NCBI GenBank assembly: GCA_051294375.1
Contig: CM119267.1
Span: 8,040,683 to 8,104,682 of the forward strand
Direction of reading: 5' to 3'
Length of the DNA: 64,000 bases
Origin: Paraspadella gotoi
Taxonomy: Eukaryota; Chaetognatha
A program made the translations under genes and the position numbers. The first letter of the stretch is position 1. Every line of letters begins with the position of its first letter. The notes under the pieces were generated by a model. That model was not told the DNA's origin, ran no database searches, and saw only the letters and a list, made by a program, of their open reading frames with translations. Of this stretch, positions 40,290 to 52,046 are shown in pieces.

Positions 40290-43200
40290 ACTTAAGACCA
40301 AAAACAGGAAAAATCAACTCTTCGGACATTAAAATCAGTCTCTTGTTCTCTGCAACAACAACTTATCTAATCCTAACACAATACCTAAATCGCTTATATA
40401 ATAACAATCGCTTTCTCGCACATGTTGAACAAAAATACCCTACATGCTAACCTGCCGAAAAACAACTCCCTGACTCTTCGCGCCGAGAAATCTTAGCCAA
40501 TAAAAAACTAAAATGTCTTCCAAACAAAGGACTCCTGCTCACAAGCCAGAAAAACACGTCGGCTTTAAAACTAAAAACTTCTATAGATTGCACCTGATCT
40601 AAATACAGAAGGTATATGAAATTATAATACTGCTGAAAATAATCCAGGCTCTACCACCGGAACCTCCGTTTCTACTTAAATACAATCAGAAGCCACCTTC
40701 AGTCCGGAAGAAACAAACACAGCATTTTGCTCGCCTTTTGGCAAATTCCTGGCTATGGAAATTGACGAAAAATGTTTTTTGCCAAAAAATATCATCTTCA
40801 AGAAAAAGATACACAATCTACAACAGAGCAAACTCACTCCCATGACTTTTTCGAACAAAAACTGTCGTCCGTCTCAACCACACTCCTTCTCAGACGAGAT
40901 TAGAACACTCCTCGTCCCGTCCCGCTGCCTAGCTTTGGTCGTGTCCACGAAGCCTTTCACGGCTCACTGCCTCTTTTGATGAGTATTAAAAATCAGCCAA
41001 CGCTCGGGGATCCTGATTATCTTGCCTAAAACACAGATAAAGATTTCAACTCCTGTTAAACCTAACAATGGCATCACACACAAATATGGTTTCACCTCCT
41101 AGCTCGAAACCACAACCATACTGTCTGCCCACTTACATTTTATATCAAATGTGTTGCAACCCAAAGATTATCTGTAGAAGACATCCGAGTTGCGATGATT
41201 AACCAAGGCTATACTCCAATCTATTTCAGAAAGGCCTAACATCCCGGTTCCACTGCGAAACCAAGTTGAATGTAAAAGTGACTTTTTTAAATTCCTTGAA
41301 ACAGAACAAGAATTCAGAGAACAAAATCAACCATGTTTCACCAAAGTCCACACATGACGGTCTTTACAGAAAAGATCCTTCGATGCTTATAGTGCCCAGA
41401 AATATGGTCATGGCTCAAACATAATGCCCTCATGAAATTCAAATATGTTTTACGTTGCCCGCGTGTGAGCACTCGCACAAAGACTGTGACAAAGACTTTG
41501 ACGATACCAAATGCTGTCCAACTGTAGGTGCCGCATGCTGCAATTCAAAATCTTGCCCCCACCTTCTAGAAGCACGGTCAGCCAAGTACTTATCTCTAAT
41601 ACTCACAGGCCCCGTCGAGTTCGAGCCAGAAGTCCCATACTTTCAGTGTTGTACAAAATAATGTGGAAACATGAACAAAAGACTTCAACATTAATGACTA
41701 TCCAAGACATCTGTCACTGCGTATCCTTAGTCCTAATGATTATGGGAGTAGGGAAGAGCAGTATCTAAGAAAATATTTAGCGTCAGTAAAAAGGTCAATT
41801 AGATGAATAAAGAAAAATCGATCAAGAAGCTGAAAAACTTTCTAAGCAAAAGCAGAATAGCAAAATGCCTTGCTGACTTCTTCGCAAACAATTCCAAAGC
41901 AACGAATTCTTTAAACAGACAAAATTCCGACAAATACTGCAGATAACGATTTTTGAAAATCTACTGTCCACCCAAGATGGTTATAGATGATGGCATTGGA
42001 TGGAGATATGGAACTCAATCACAAACTAATTCATTCAATGCAAAAGAACAACATGCGTCTTCTAAGTTTCAGAAAAATGAAAGAAATACAGCTAATGCCC
42101 ACGAAAAGGAAAATCAGGTACGACCACCTAAGCATTGATACAATGGCCTCTCAAAATTTACCACTTGCATTTTACATCGTTAATAACAAATGGCAGACCA
42201 ACACTCTTATCGAGCCTCCTAAAATTTAATGAAAATCTTAAAAGAGTTATATTGTTTATTTCTTTATTGCAATGATATAAGATGTTGTTCAAAAGACCTT
42301 TTTGCATTAAAAAACTCATAATCATTTTATTAATTCATCTGCTTACGGCTGCCACGGCGGTCTTGTATTTAATCGCCCTCTCCAGACCATTCTCCTGCTG
42401 CAGAAATAAAATTCCAACACAACCAAATGAAAGCTTAATTAATTGAAATATTATTGAAAGATAAGAGAAAAGTTTTACTTGCACTCTAGTATAATCATCC
42501 CTATGGAAAACTAAATGAAGCCCTTCTTTTAATAACTTTAAAACTGTATTCTGATAACGTAAAAAAAATGTTTTTTTTTCCTGGAAGCGCCCCCCACCAT
42601 TCAAATAGGTTGATCTTTCAAATTTTTTTTCATCCCATACAGAGCTTGGAGGCAGATTGATCTTCCCAGGCGAGAACAACTCCTAAACCTTTTATGCCAA
42701 AATTTTGTTAACCTGCCCTTAAATAACAAACTTTCCACCTACATCCAGTAAGTCTACCGGTGGGTAACAACGTGTAGATATACCTCACTTTAAATAAGTT
42801 TTTAGACAAAAATCCTTTGTTGCACTGTTCTTGAAGATGTCGTGCGACCATCTACCTTATATTGATCACCACAAAGTCCTCGCCTACCAATAAGTAAAAT
42901 TTATTTATTGAAATAAAACAAAACTTTTCAGATTTCCGAAAAACAGTGATTTAACAATTAATAAACTTTCAACAGAAATCTCTCTCAAACAGATCAAAGA
43001 ATATAACATCACGGAGTTCATCCCATAGTCATAGAATAATGCATACCAAACAATACAAAAACAAAAACAGTAAAGTCTTCATACATAATATCGTCACCAA
43101 CACCAGGATTAAGAAATTTAATCAAAAGAACAAGGTTACTTGGAAGAAAAATTTGGAGATGCCACTAAACTCGGTTTTCTTCCAAATCACTCTCTGCCGA

Positions 43201-45350
43201 AAGAGAATTCATTCTCCTATGTCGTAAAATTCGATATATAAATAAAGACTTTTAAGTTGATCTACTACCGTAAAAAAGAAAATGATCACCTTAGCGGAAA
43301 GAGATGCACAAAAACATGGAAACTATAATGAAATAACCAACCTCAAAGGATAAGATCCTCCCCCTGAAGCTATGCTTAAAAGGCCTGATCGTTACTCAAG
43401 CCTAGTAGGTACACAAAGGCATATTTGGAGAAATTCTAATGCTGGCGAATGCTGAAACCATAATGCAAAACTCCTAGTCCCCTCCAGGAAATGACGAGTG
43501 GGTAAAATTGTGGAAGATAAAATCAGTGAATATTCAAAACATTCTTCAACCGAGGTGAAGGAATATGTTTTGATGACCAGAATTTAATGACTTTATTAAA
43601 ACACATTCAAAGCCACTAATATCATAGAAGTACTGATTAAAATCTTGAAAACAAGATCTGCCCGGACATTGATGGTAATTACTCACAACATGTTAAAAAT
43701 TTTTCCTTCAATACCATTAAAATCCTTTCATCCATATTTGCTCTTGCTTTCAAAGTTTGGCTACTTCCCCGATACTTGAAAATTGTCCAATATCCGCGTC
43801 TTTAATTCCAAGCAGCTGGTAAAGAATTCAACCCAATCCCGAAGATTTACAGACCCAATTAGCCTGCTGTTCTGTTACTTGCTCGCCGTAAGCCTTCGTG
43901 AAAGGACTTATCTTTACCAGTTTAAATTATGATGGCTTAACCAATAGAAACCAAAAGAACGCGAATTACAATCAGTTTTAAAAAAGGACAGATCCGCACC
44001 TGAAAAACATACTTCGCTTCTCGTTGAGATGCCGCATTTTGGTTTTCAAAAAGAGAGGTGGAACAATTCCTTGTTCACGCTATAGACTATAGCCAAAAGC
44101 TGTTTGACAACATTTGGACTACAAGGTTCTCATATGTTACAAATTAATCAATATTAAACTACCACTATGGCATGTTTAAAAATAATTTGCTCATTTGGAC
44201 AAATATAAAAATTTCGTGTTGTTTTCCACCGAGGAGAAAGTTCTGATTTGATACATTCTGTGTGCTCACCACAAGAGCTTCAGTCCTAAGTCCAGACATC
44301 TATTTGCCGTTCTATATAGAGATCCTCTGCCTATTCATAAAACCACTTGCTATACAAATGATTATCATGCTCACCGAACCAACCAACTAAATCAATCGAG
44401 CCTCAAGACACTAAGGCTCATAGATAATCCCTCACAATATGCCCAGTATGACGTCTTTTCTGCTGTCCAGTCAGTCTCACGAAACTTTATAGATGCCAGC
44501 CGGTGTTGCCTAGATCTGCTACAGAGCCAACCCTTCATCGTGCTGGATAAGAAATGGTCGCCCATACACGTGTTATTAAGACTGATATGCCCCAGCTCAA
44601 AACCTAAACGTATCCTGATATTAAAGATGTCCTTCTTTTAAAAAAATATCGATGTTAAAAACTTTTTTATTCGAATGAGAGAATCCCTGTTTGATGACAC
44701 AGTATACTTTCTAGGAACTGTACATTGACCAGAAACTTACATGGACAAGCCCATATTAATGACTTTAATTCTTTTTTAAAGCCAAAGTCTCGAAAATATT
44801 TACGCGCACCCATTAATAGAATTCTCGCTTATATTACAGGAGATAATTTTAAATTAGTTCATCAACTATTTCATCACTAGTAGTTTCATTTTTATATTCA
44901 TCAGCCATGTTTTATTCTGACTGGTTCTTATCACTGGGAAAATGATAAATACAATGACGACAATTAAAGTCCTTTATATTCCTATTCATATAGATGCAAA
45001 TATCTGCCGCTGGGATGCCCAGCAAGCATGATCCCACTTACTGCAATACGTACAAAAACTAATTATCTGTACCACATAAGAAATAAACACGATTTATAAA
45101 AACTAACTCATTTATTCGTAGATTACAGTAACATTCGCGATAATACTTACACTACATGATCACCAATAGAACGCTTTGGGTACTGCGATCGGGTTTCAAC
45201 AAAAATGTCTCTAAATTGTGAGTTAGGAAGAGCCCATGCACCTATTGTTCCACTAGAATATAGAATTGATCAGTTGTTCAGCTACCAGAAAACTCAAAAA
45301 ACTATTAATAGCTTACAAATCATAAGATAAGGTAGCTTTTTTAGGGCTGT
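40290..45350 (+). mobile_element. decayed Jockey-like non-LTR retrotransposon
   Basis: The sequence has no long ORF but short stretches in shifting frames spell retrotransposon protein. At 41380-41570 is an ORF1-like zinc-knuckle area (QKYGHGSN, then CEHSHKDCDKDFDDTKCC, then NSKSCP). Near 43750-43900 is FPDT-KLSNIRVF followed by a broken SYRPISLL motif, with KDRSAPEKHTSLL after it (the usual Q-GFR--RST-EQL position). Near 44690-44760 is FLGTVH-PETYMD, the conserved YLGV-D--L-W region after the catalytic core. Order and strand agree with a Jockey-type element read on +. Many frameshifts mean it is dead, poorly sequenced, or both. Ends and poly(A) tail are not defined. Confidence 0.65.
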
Positions 45351-45429
45351 CTTAACGAGTACCAAGCCTAAAGCTCGCCCCACTTTGTTTTCAAATTCAA
45401 AATTGCAATTCTATCTCGCTCCCTCCCTT

Positions 45430-45781
45430 CACCTCCCTCCCCCTCCCTCTCCCACCAAAACGCCATTCAGCTTTGGTTTTTTCTTAGGTTAAGATGAATT
45501 CAGGCGCGAAAAAAAAAGGCGCTTTTCCTTCAAAGTATTTTCTTCGGCGACAGAATAAAGACGTCAACGTCTCCATGAGACGGGAAATTCGTTTCCGGCT
45601 CCTTGCTTTCACCTCCTCTCTCTAGTCTCTCTCTCTCTCGTCTATTTAATACGTCAGTCGGTGTGTTATGCAGATTAGAGGTCGGAAAGAGGTTTTTGCT
45701 CTTCCATAGAGGACAAAGTGAACAAAGAGTTAAAAGAGGAGAAGAGAGAGAGAAAGAGAGAGAGAGAGAGGAGGAGAGAGA

Positions 45782-45828
<47 letters not shown>

Positions 45829-46860
45829 AAGAAGAGAGGAGAGGAGAGAAAATAAAGGGAACAGGAAAATGCTAGAAAAATCAGCAAAAGTAAACGAAGA
45901 ATTTGACATTCGCTCTCATAATAGAGGGCTAAAAGCGATGAAAAAGCACGTGGATTTGTGGAATGCAGCGAAATGAGCCAAATTAGGCGTCGTCGTCGTC
46001 CTCGTCGTCGTCAGTCGTCGCTCGCTCGCGTCGTCGTCCTTATTTCGAACCTCTACCAGTTCCTTATTTCCCGCATGAAAAATCTAATCTCGTTCCACGT
46101 TTTCCCTCTTTTTCATTTAAACGTCGGATTTGGCCGCGAGCCGAGAGGAGAGACGATGGAAAGACCGGAAAGGCCGAAGAAACCCTCGGTCGTCGGCGGC
46201 GGGCGGGCCGGCGGCGGCCGCGCGGCCGGCGGCGGTGGGGCGCGTGGCGGCGGCGGCCCGGAGGCGGCGAGCGTTAGCGGCGGCGGAGGCGGAGGCCGGT
46301 GACGGCGCGCTGGGAGTGGGGCAGAGTGTCTTGTCGGGGGCAGATTGTCGTGCTAGAACTGACCAGAAGCGCGCACTGTGCCGTCGGACTGCGCAGGCGA
46401 GGCAAGGGCTTGTTCAGTGTTAGCCTGACGCGCAACGGCGCCGACAAAGGTGCCAAGTTAAAGCCGGCAACGCGGCCGGCGGCCAGTCACTGCCAACAGC
46501 TGCTCCATCGTTAAAGTTGACCGAAGAATTGATGAAGATCGAGGGAAGATAAATGAAAGATAAAGAAAATTGATAATTATAAAGTGATGTCTCGCAATCA
46601 TTAAATTAACATGTTCACCTTGTATCTCCACCGACACGTTTCTGTCTTTCCTTCTTTCCTTTTCTTTCATTCTTTCTTTTTTTTCTTTCTTTTTTCTTTC
46701 TTCTTCTTCTTTCTTTCTTTCTTCTTCTTTTCTTTCTTTTCTTCTTTTCTTTCTTCTCTTCTTTCTTTCTCCTTTTATAACTTTCTTTCGTTGATTTATT
46801 TTTTTCTCTCTCTCTCTCTCTTCTCTTCTCTCCTCTCCTCTCTCTCTTCTCTCTCTCTCT
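45430..46860 (-). repeat. right arm of the large inverted duplication
   Basis: This arm is the reverse complement of 38600-40031, with many small indels. The internal part (about 45725-46030) fills what is N in the left arm: GA runs, the segment around 45890-45960, and a CGT run at 45985-46040. The CpG-rich middle (46130-46510) lacks the pure CCG expansion of the left arm. Confidence 0.85.
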
Positions 46861-47240
46861 TCTTGAGGACAGCCGTAAACCGCCTTGGGGGCGTGGAAAA
46901 CCCTAAAGCCTGCTTCCAAGCCCAGGACCCGTTCCATAGCCGCGAGAGGGGTTAAAGAAGTTCAGCGCACTTAGCGCCTTGTCCACATTTAGTAAGTTAA
47001 AAATTGCACGAAAATGCCTACCATAAAGTATTAAAATTAAAACACTCGTACATGGAAATATCACCTTAAATGCATGTAACAACATTTCCAAAAAGCATTT
47101 TCTTCGTTGCCCCTCTCCACCCTTCCCTCTTCTCTCTTTCACTCTTTCCCCCCCTCCTCCCTATTTACTCAGCGGTGGCGTCAAATTCCCGGATCAAAGA
47201 AGGATCAAGAAAGTGGGCAAAAAATTAATGGAACTGGACC
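46861..47240. other. unique non-coding stretch
   Basis: Sequence between the inverted arm and the minisatellite next to the 213-N gap. I see nothing gene-like in it. Confidence 0.4.
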
Positions 47241-47274
47241 GGCGTGGACCGGCGTGGACCGGCGTGGACCGGCG
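47232..47274. repeat. 10-base minisatellite running into a gap
   Basis: Four or more copies of TGGACCGGCG in tandem immediately before the 213-N gap (47275-47487). The array probably continues in the gap and broke the assembly. Confidence 0.9.
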
Positions 47275-47487
47275 NNNNNNNNNNNNNNNNNNNNNNNNNN
47301 NNNNNNNNNNNNNNNNNNNNNNNNNNNNNNNNNNNNNNNNNNNNNNNNNNNNNNNNNNNNNNNNNNNNNNNNNNNNNNNNNNNNNNNNNNNNNNNNNNNN
47401 NNNNNNNNNNNNNNNNNNNNNNNNNNNNNNNNNNNNNNNNNNNNNNNNNNNNNNNNNNNNNNNNNNNNNNNNNNNNNNNNNNNNNNN

Positions 47488-49937
47488 TCGCTTCGTGGCC
47501 CCCATTACCACGCGGGTTCCTTTGGGGGCGCGCCGCTGTCTGAGAGGTTTTAGATGCCGACGTGGAGGAAAAAATCGAAGAAGATATAAACACGTAAAAA
47601 AGATCCACGATTTCAACACATCGCACACTTTCATACCAATAAACTTTTCTCACGTTCTTCTCGGAATAAAAAAAAGACTCGCACTCCTTTTTAATGGCGA
47701 CTCAAGCGACGCTGAAGAAATTTGAGCGCAGAAACGGTGGCAGAATAGACTTTCTGAAGAAATCAATAATTAGCGAGTGGAGGACGAGTCTTCGACGACA
47801 AATCGCCGTAGTGAAACTAGGTCGTTTCGCCCCCCCCTCTCTCTCTCTCTCTGATCGCAGAGATCCGATGGAACTTTTCCTCTCTTTTTTAAAGCCGAAG
47901 TCTAGGCGGATAAGATGCAATATATACAAAACTTTAAACCTTTTCTTGTTCATGATATAGTTATAGTTAGTTCCGTTTATATAACTGTTAATCGTACATT
48001 ATATAAAACGACTTAATCAATTATGTTGGACATAAACTTTTGCCAAATGTTGAAATCACGAACGAAGTAAGTTTGTTTCCATTCCAAACATTTGTCAAAA
48101 GTTTATGTCCAATACGCCATAAAAGTCACATAAGTAATGCTGCTATTCCTACGCCAGTTGATTGTCGGCACAATTTCCAAATTCGTTATTCCTTTTTTCA
48201 TCAATTGTTGGTAGTCATTCTTCTCTCCCCCAGATTCTCACCTTTAGCCCTCATTGCCAGTCTGCCAGTCCTCAACACTAGTTCCATATTCGTCTCAAAC
48301 GCCATTAAAGCCGCGCCGTCAACCGCGTATGGCGCGGAGCATTCAAACCCTCGTTCCCCTTTCGCTTTTCGAAAACAATCACTGCCAGTCCTCAACGACC
48401 CTTGGCGCTTTTTCATTCCCCGCCCGACGTCGCCGCTCATTGCGGATTCGCCGCTGACGCGCAGCCGATCCGCGGGGAATCCGCAGCGAAGCCGCTTCGA
48501 ATGAGCAGCCGATCCGCAGCCACGCTCCATCATCTCGTTAGCGAGGCAGGTTTTTTCCTTCTTTCCAAAACCCTCCCCTCGTCGAACTCCTGTATCCCAC
48601 CTTCCATATCCAAACCCCCTGTTTCTAATCGCCCGCCTTTTAACTAACCCCACCAAACTACCATCTCTTAAATTCATCTCCAACTCACTCTCTGTTAACT
48701 CACCTTTTCCAACTCTCTCAAACCCCCTTTCTTTTACCAACCTCTCTAAACGAATGTATCCAGCCGCCAAAGGGCTCTTATAAACCACCTTAGCTTAACT
48801 CCACCTTTCTGACAACTATCTCCAAAACCCCTCTTTCTTTAAACTCCCCCCCCCACTCTCCCCCCAACGCCCCTAGTGAAGTTTTATTGGGTCTCATTTA
48901 ACCATCGCCCCCTCCTCCTTTCCGGTCGACTCTCTTCCCACTTTTTTTTATTTTTTAACTTTCGTCATAAAACTTTTTTTTTCCTTTTCCTCATTTTTTT
49001 TTCTCAGAAAATTGAATATTGAAACGTATGGCTGATTGAGGGTTCAATCGGGGAGTGAAAATGGGGGGTTTCATAAGGGGCGGGAGGAACGGTTGTTGCA
49101 TTTGCTGAACGGGAAAAGAAAGAAAGAAAGCAGACAAAAGGGGAAGATTTATAGAAGAAGAAAAAAGATGAAATATAAAAAGATATGAAGAAATAAAGAG
49201 AAATAAGACCATGAAAGAGAGAGAGGAGAGCAGAGAGAGAGAGACGGAGAGAGAGAAGAAATGAACGAGAAGAGAGAGAGAGAGAGAGAGAGATAAAGCA
49301 GCAGGGTGAAAGTGGTCGACGATGAACATAAGACCCTCAAAAATTGGTTTCCATCTGGAGGATTATTTTTCTCTTCATCAACTAGAATCGCGTCGCCCGT
49401 CCTCAAATTCAAGAAGGAAAAATGCAGGGGCCCCTATTGCAGATTGCAATGGGGACGACGCTTAACTTGTTAGAAAGCAATATATATAAAAAAGAAGAAA
49501 ATCAAATATTCAAGATCAAACGATAAATAAAAAAATAAGTTTTATAATTATTATGTCAATTTTATTTATTTTTTTTGTGGGACAGCGAGATGATGTTTGG
49601 TGAAGTGAGTCAATCATTGATGTTGAGGAGTTCGATGGAAAATGAGTCACAGTCTGAAGAAGAATCTTTTGTGTTCACGTGAAGCGTGAAACAAATTACT
49701 TTTCGAACGAGGGTTTCTTTCTTTTTATAAAGTAAAGGTTTCAAAAAACGATAAAGAAAAGGTATGAAAGGAAAGAAAGGAAGATTAGAAGAAATAAATA
49801 ACGAATTTAAAAAATGAATAAACGTACGTATTTATAATAAAAGTATATAAAAAATTTAGATTTTTCCTAAGAAATCTTTTCCGAAAAACAAACTAACAAT
49901 TATCAATTATTTCATCGTAACAGTAATCCTTTAGCAG
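47488..49937. other. intergenic stretch with mixed composition, no clear gene
   Basis: A GC-rich patch at 48310-48530 has CAGCCGATCCGC twice (near 48462 and 48507). A hairpin at 48026-48112 is listed separately. A GA run lies at 49221-49292. A possible minus-strand reading near 49335-49412 (TGDAILVDEEKNNPPDG) is too short to call. The remaining ORFs are not convincing. Confidence 0.4.
48026..48112. repeat. long hairpin (inverted repeat, about 27-base arms)
   Basis: The left arm 48026-48051 (TTGGACATAAACTTTTG and so on) pairs with 48085-48112 (ending CAAAAGTTTATGTCCAA) with one internal mismatch and a loop of about 33 bases. It resembles the folded end of a DNA transposon or a MITE, but I see no second end. 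Confidence 0.7.
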
Positions 49938-50072
49938 ACAATGAAGGTCGACGTGAGTCCCAGACCAGCATGCCGTCTGCCGTATGGCCCAAAGCGTTTT
50001 TATCAAGTATCCGGGCCATCTGGGGCAAACGGAGGCGAAATTGGGCGAACTCGAACACGATAGAGAAAGAAG
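49938..50072 (+). CDS. possible isolated exon, unknown protein
   Basis: A GC-rich island in AT-rich DNA lies between CTTTAGCAG and a GTCAGA donor. One frame is open for 44 codons (includes SAVWPKAFLSSIRAIWGKRR) and would need phase 1 on both sides. A second frame is open too, and a strong GTGAGT donor at 49955 would cut the exon short. I recognise no family and see no partner exons. Confidence 0.2.
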
Positions 50073-50805
50073 GTCAGACCCAAGCCTTTACAATTTTATA
50101 AGTAGAATAAATATTTATTTGGAAAGATAACCGAGTAACTGATTTAAAATACCACAATTAAAAAAAATTTTAAAAATTTACTTATTAAAATTTCATATAA
50201 TTATTTCTTAAATATTGTATAAAAAGTAAGTATATTTTCTCTCACAAAGTCTTTTTTCTTTTAATTCTCAACGTTTTTTCTTTTTTCTTCTTCTAAGGAA
50301 CACTGATAACATATGAGTCATTATGTCTTCGTGGGACGACAATAAATTCTTCCTCTTTTTTCTTCCTTTTACAGCGAAATGGAGGGAAAGAACTATAGAG
50401 AGATCGAGTAAAGAATTTAAGGAAAATAGGAAGGAAAAAAGAAAAAATATAAAGAAATAAAGGAAGAAAATTATAAATAAATTGATAACTTTTAAATAAA
50501 GAAAGAAAAAAGAACAAAAGAAATAAAGAAAGCGAAAAAGAAGGAAAGAATAAGACAACTGTTGACGCGTAGATCGAATTTAATTTTAATTTAAATTATA
50601 TATATGGACTAATTTTTTTTCTGCGACCCCAACAATGGATATTAGATAACAACGATTAAACATGAAATAAGATTAAGATATATTGTAACTGAACCGAAAA
50701 AGAAACGAAAATAAAAGTCGAGAATCGAAGAGAAAAAAAGTCGGAGGACAATAACGAAATTTGGAGGAGAATCACGTGACTCGTGACCGCGAAAGATCGA
50801 CTGGG

Positions 50806-50841
<36 letters not shown>

Positions 50842-50872
50842 AAGAGAGAGAGAAGAGAGAGAGAGAGTAAGA

Positions 50873-50909
<37 letters not shown>

Positions 50910-50952
50910 GAGAAAGGGAGAGAGAAGAAGAAGGAGAGAGAGAAGAGAAGAA

Positions 50953-50983
<31 letters not shown>

Positions 50984-51013
50984 GAGAGAGAGAGAGAGAG
51001 AGAGAGGTCATTG
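50073..51013. other. AT- and purine-rich flank with (GA)n
   Basis: The stretch is AT-rich to 50800. Positions 50808-51007 are a long imperfect GA run. The ORFs here are low-complexity. Confidence 0.6.
50808..51007. repeat. (GA)n microsatellite, 200 bases
   Basis: The longest purine tract in the window, with AAGAGAAG interruptions. It ends where the 2.4-kb duplicated segment begins. Confidence 0.95.
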
Positions 51014-51664
51014 AAGGTGGCATCGAAGAGAGGTCGAAGGGGGTCGAAAAGAGGGGTCGTAGAGAGAGGTCAGAGAACGGGTCGGAATAAGGTCAAACAG
51101 GTTGGTGACAGAAAAGAGGGTTGAGGACGAGGCAGAAAAAAAAATTGAGAAGGCAATCAATCTAAGTCAAAGTGGGAACTGGGATGTGGGTAAGGCGAGA
51201 GAAGGAAGTGGGAACTGGGATGTGGGTAAGGCGAGAGAAGAAGAGAGGAATGAATGGAACGAGGGACGGACACGATGGATAAAGAAGGAAATTTAGACAT
51301 GAATATAATGTCAGGAAACTCTTTAATAAATTAAATTAAAAAAGATTAAAAAGATAACAGATAACAAAATATAATTAAAAAAGATTAAAAGATAACAGGA
51401 GCCAGGTGTCATTTGCCGTCATTCGAAAGTTCCAAAGCTTAAAAACGTTGGTACCCAAACAAAAAGACATCAAGAGAAAAAAGAATAGAGAGAGAGAGAG
51501 AGAGCGAGGGGTTAATAGCAAGAGTTGAAGAAAGAGAAGAGAAAAATAAAAGAAGGAGACAACAAAGGGAAGAGAGTCAAGGTGACAAGTGAGACAGAGA
51601 GAGGGGTTGCATTGGGCAGCAATTACAAATCCTAAAAAGGGCAATCGAAGCAGCTTATCCTCCC

Positions 51665-52028
51665 TGTTAGTAATATTTTTAATTAGCCTCCAATTTAGTA
51701 ATTAACTTTCGTTCAAATTTTGTCTCTCTAAATTTTCTCAGTTCCAAAGTTTAATATTTCATAGATTCCAGAACTCAGCGCCTATTTTGTAAACATTTTG
51801 TCTAAGTAGAATAAACAAGAAGAGAGACGAGAGGAGGCTCGAGATTTAGTGTATTCCATTTTTTAGATCTCAAGGATTAAGACGCAATATTTTTATCACT
51901 GTTTAATTTTCTAATACAACTTTGGCAATCTACAATTATTTCAGGTAACTTTAAAAATCTTAGACAGACTATGCATAGTTCAGCTCTCTATCCGTCATCT
52001 TTTGAGGCCACAGACACGTTACCCAACA
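51665..52028 (+). repeat. 5' LTR
   Basis: A 364-base TG...CA terminal repeat. It contains TAGAATAAAC (possible poly(A) signal). Compared with the 3' LTR it differs largely by homopolymer-length changes. Confidence 0.85.
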
Positions 52029-52046
52029 TGGTGGCCAGCGTTGTTC
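52029..52046 (+). promoter_or_regulatory. primer-binding site of the LTR element
   Basis: TGGTGGCCAGCG follows the LTR with no spacer and would pair with a tRNA ending ...CGCTGGCCACCA. The tRNA species is not assigned. Confidence 0.55.

Noticed and set aside
40290-45350. host gene with many small exons
   Set aside because: The readable fragments match non-LTR retrotransposon motifs in order; no consistent splice sites join them.
38600-46860. long read through a missed hairpin adapter (simple palindrome)
   Set aside because: The 5.4 kb between the arms is not itself palindromic: retrotransposon motifs run in one direction across it, so an inverted contig placement fits better.
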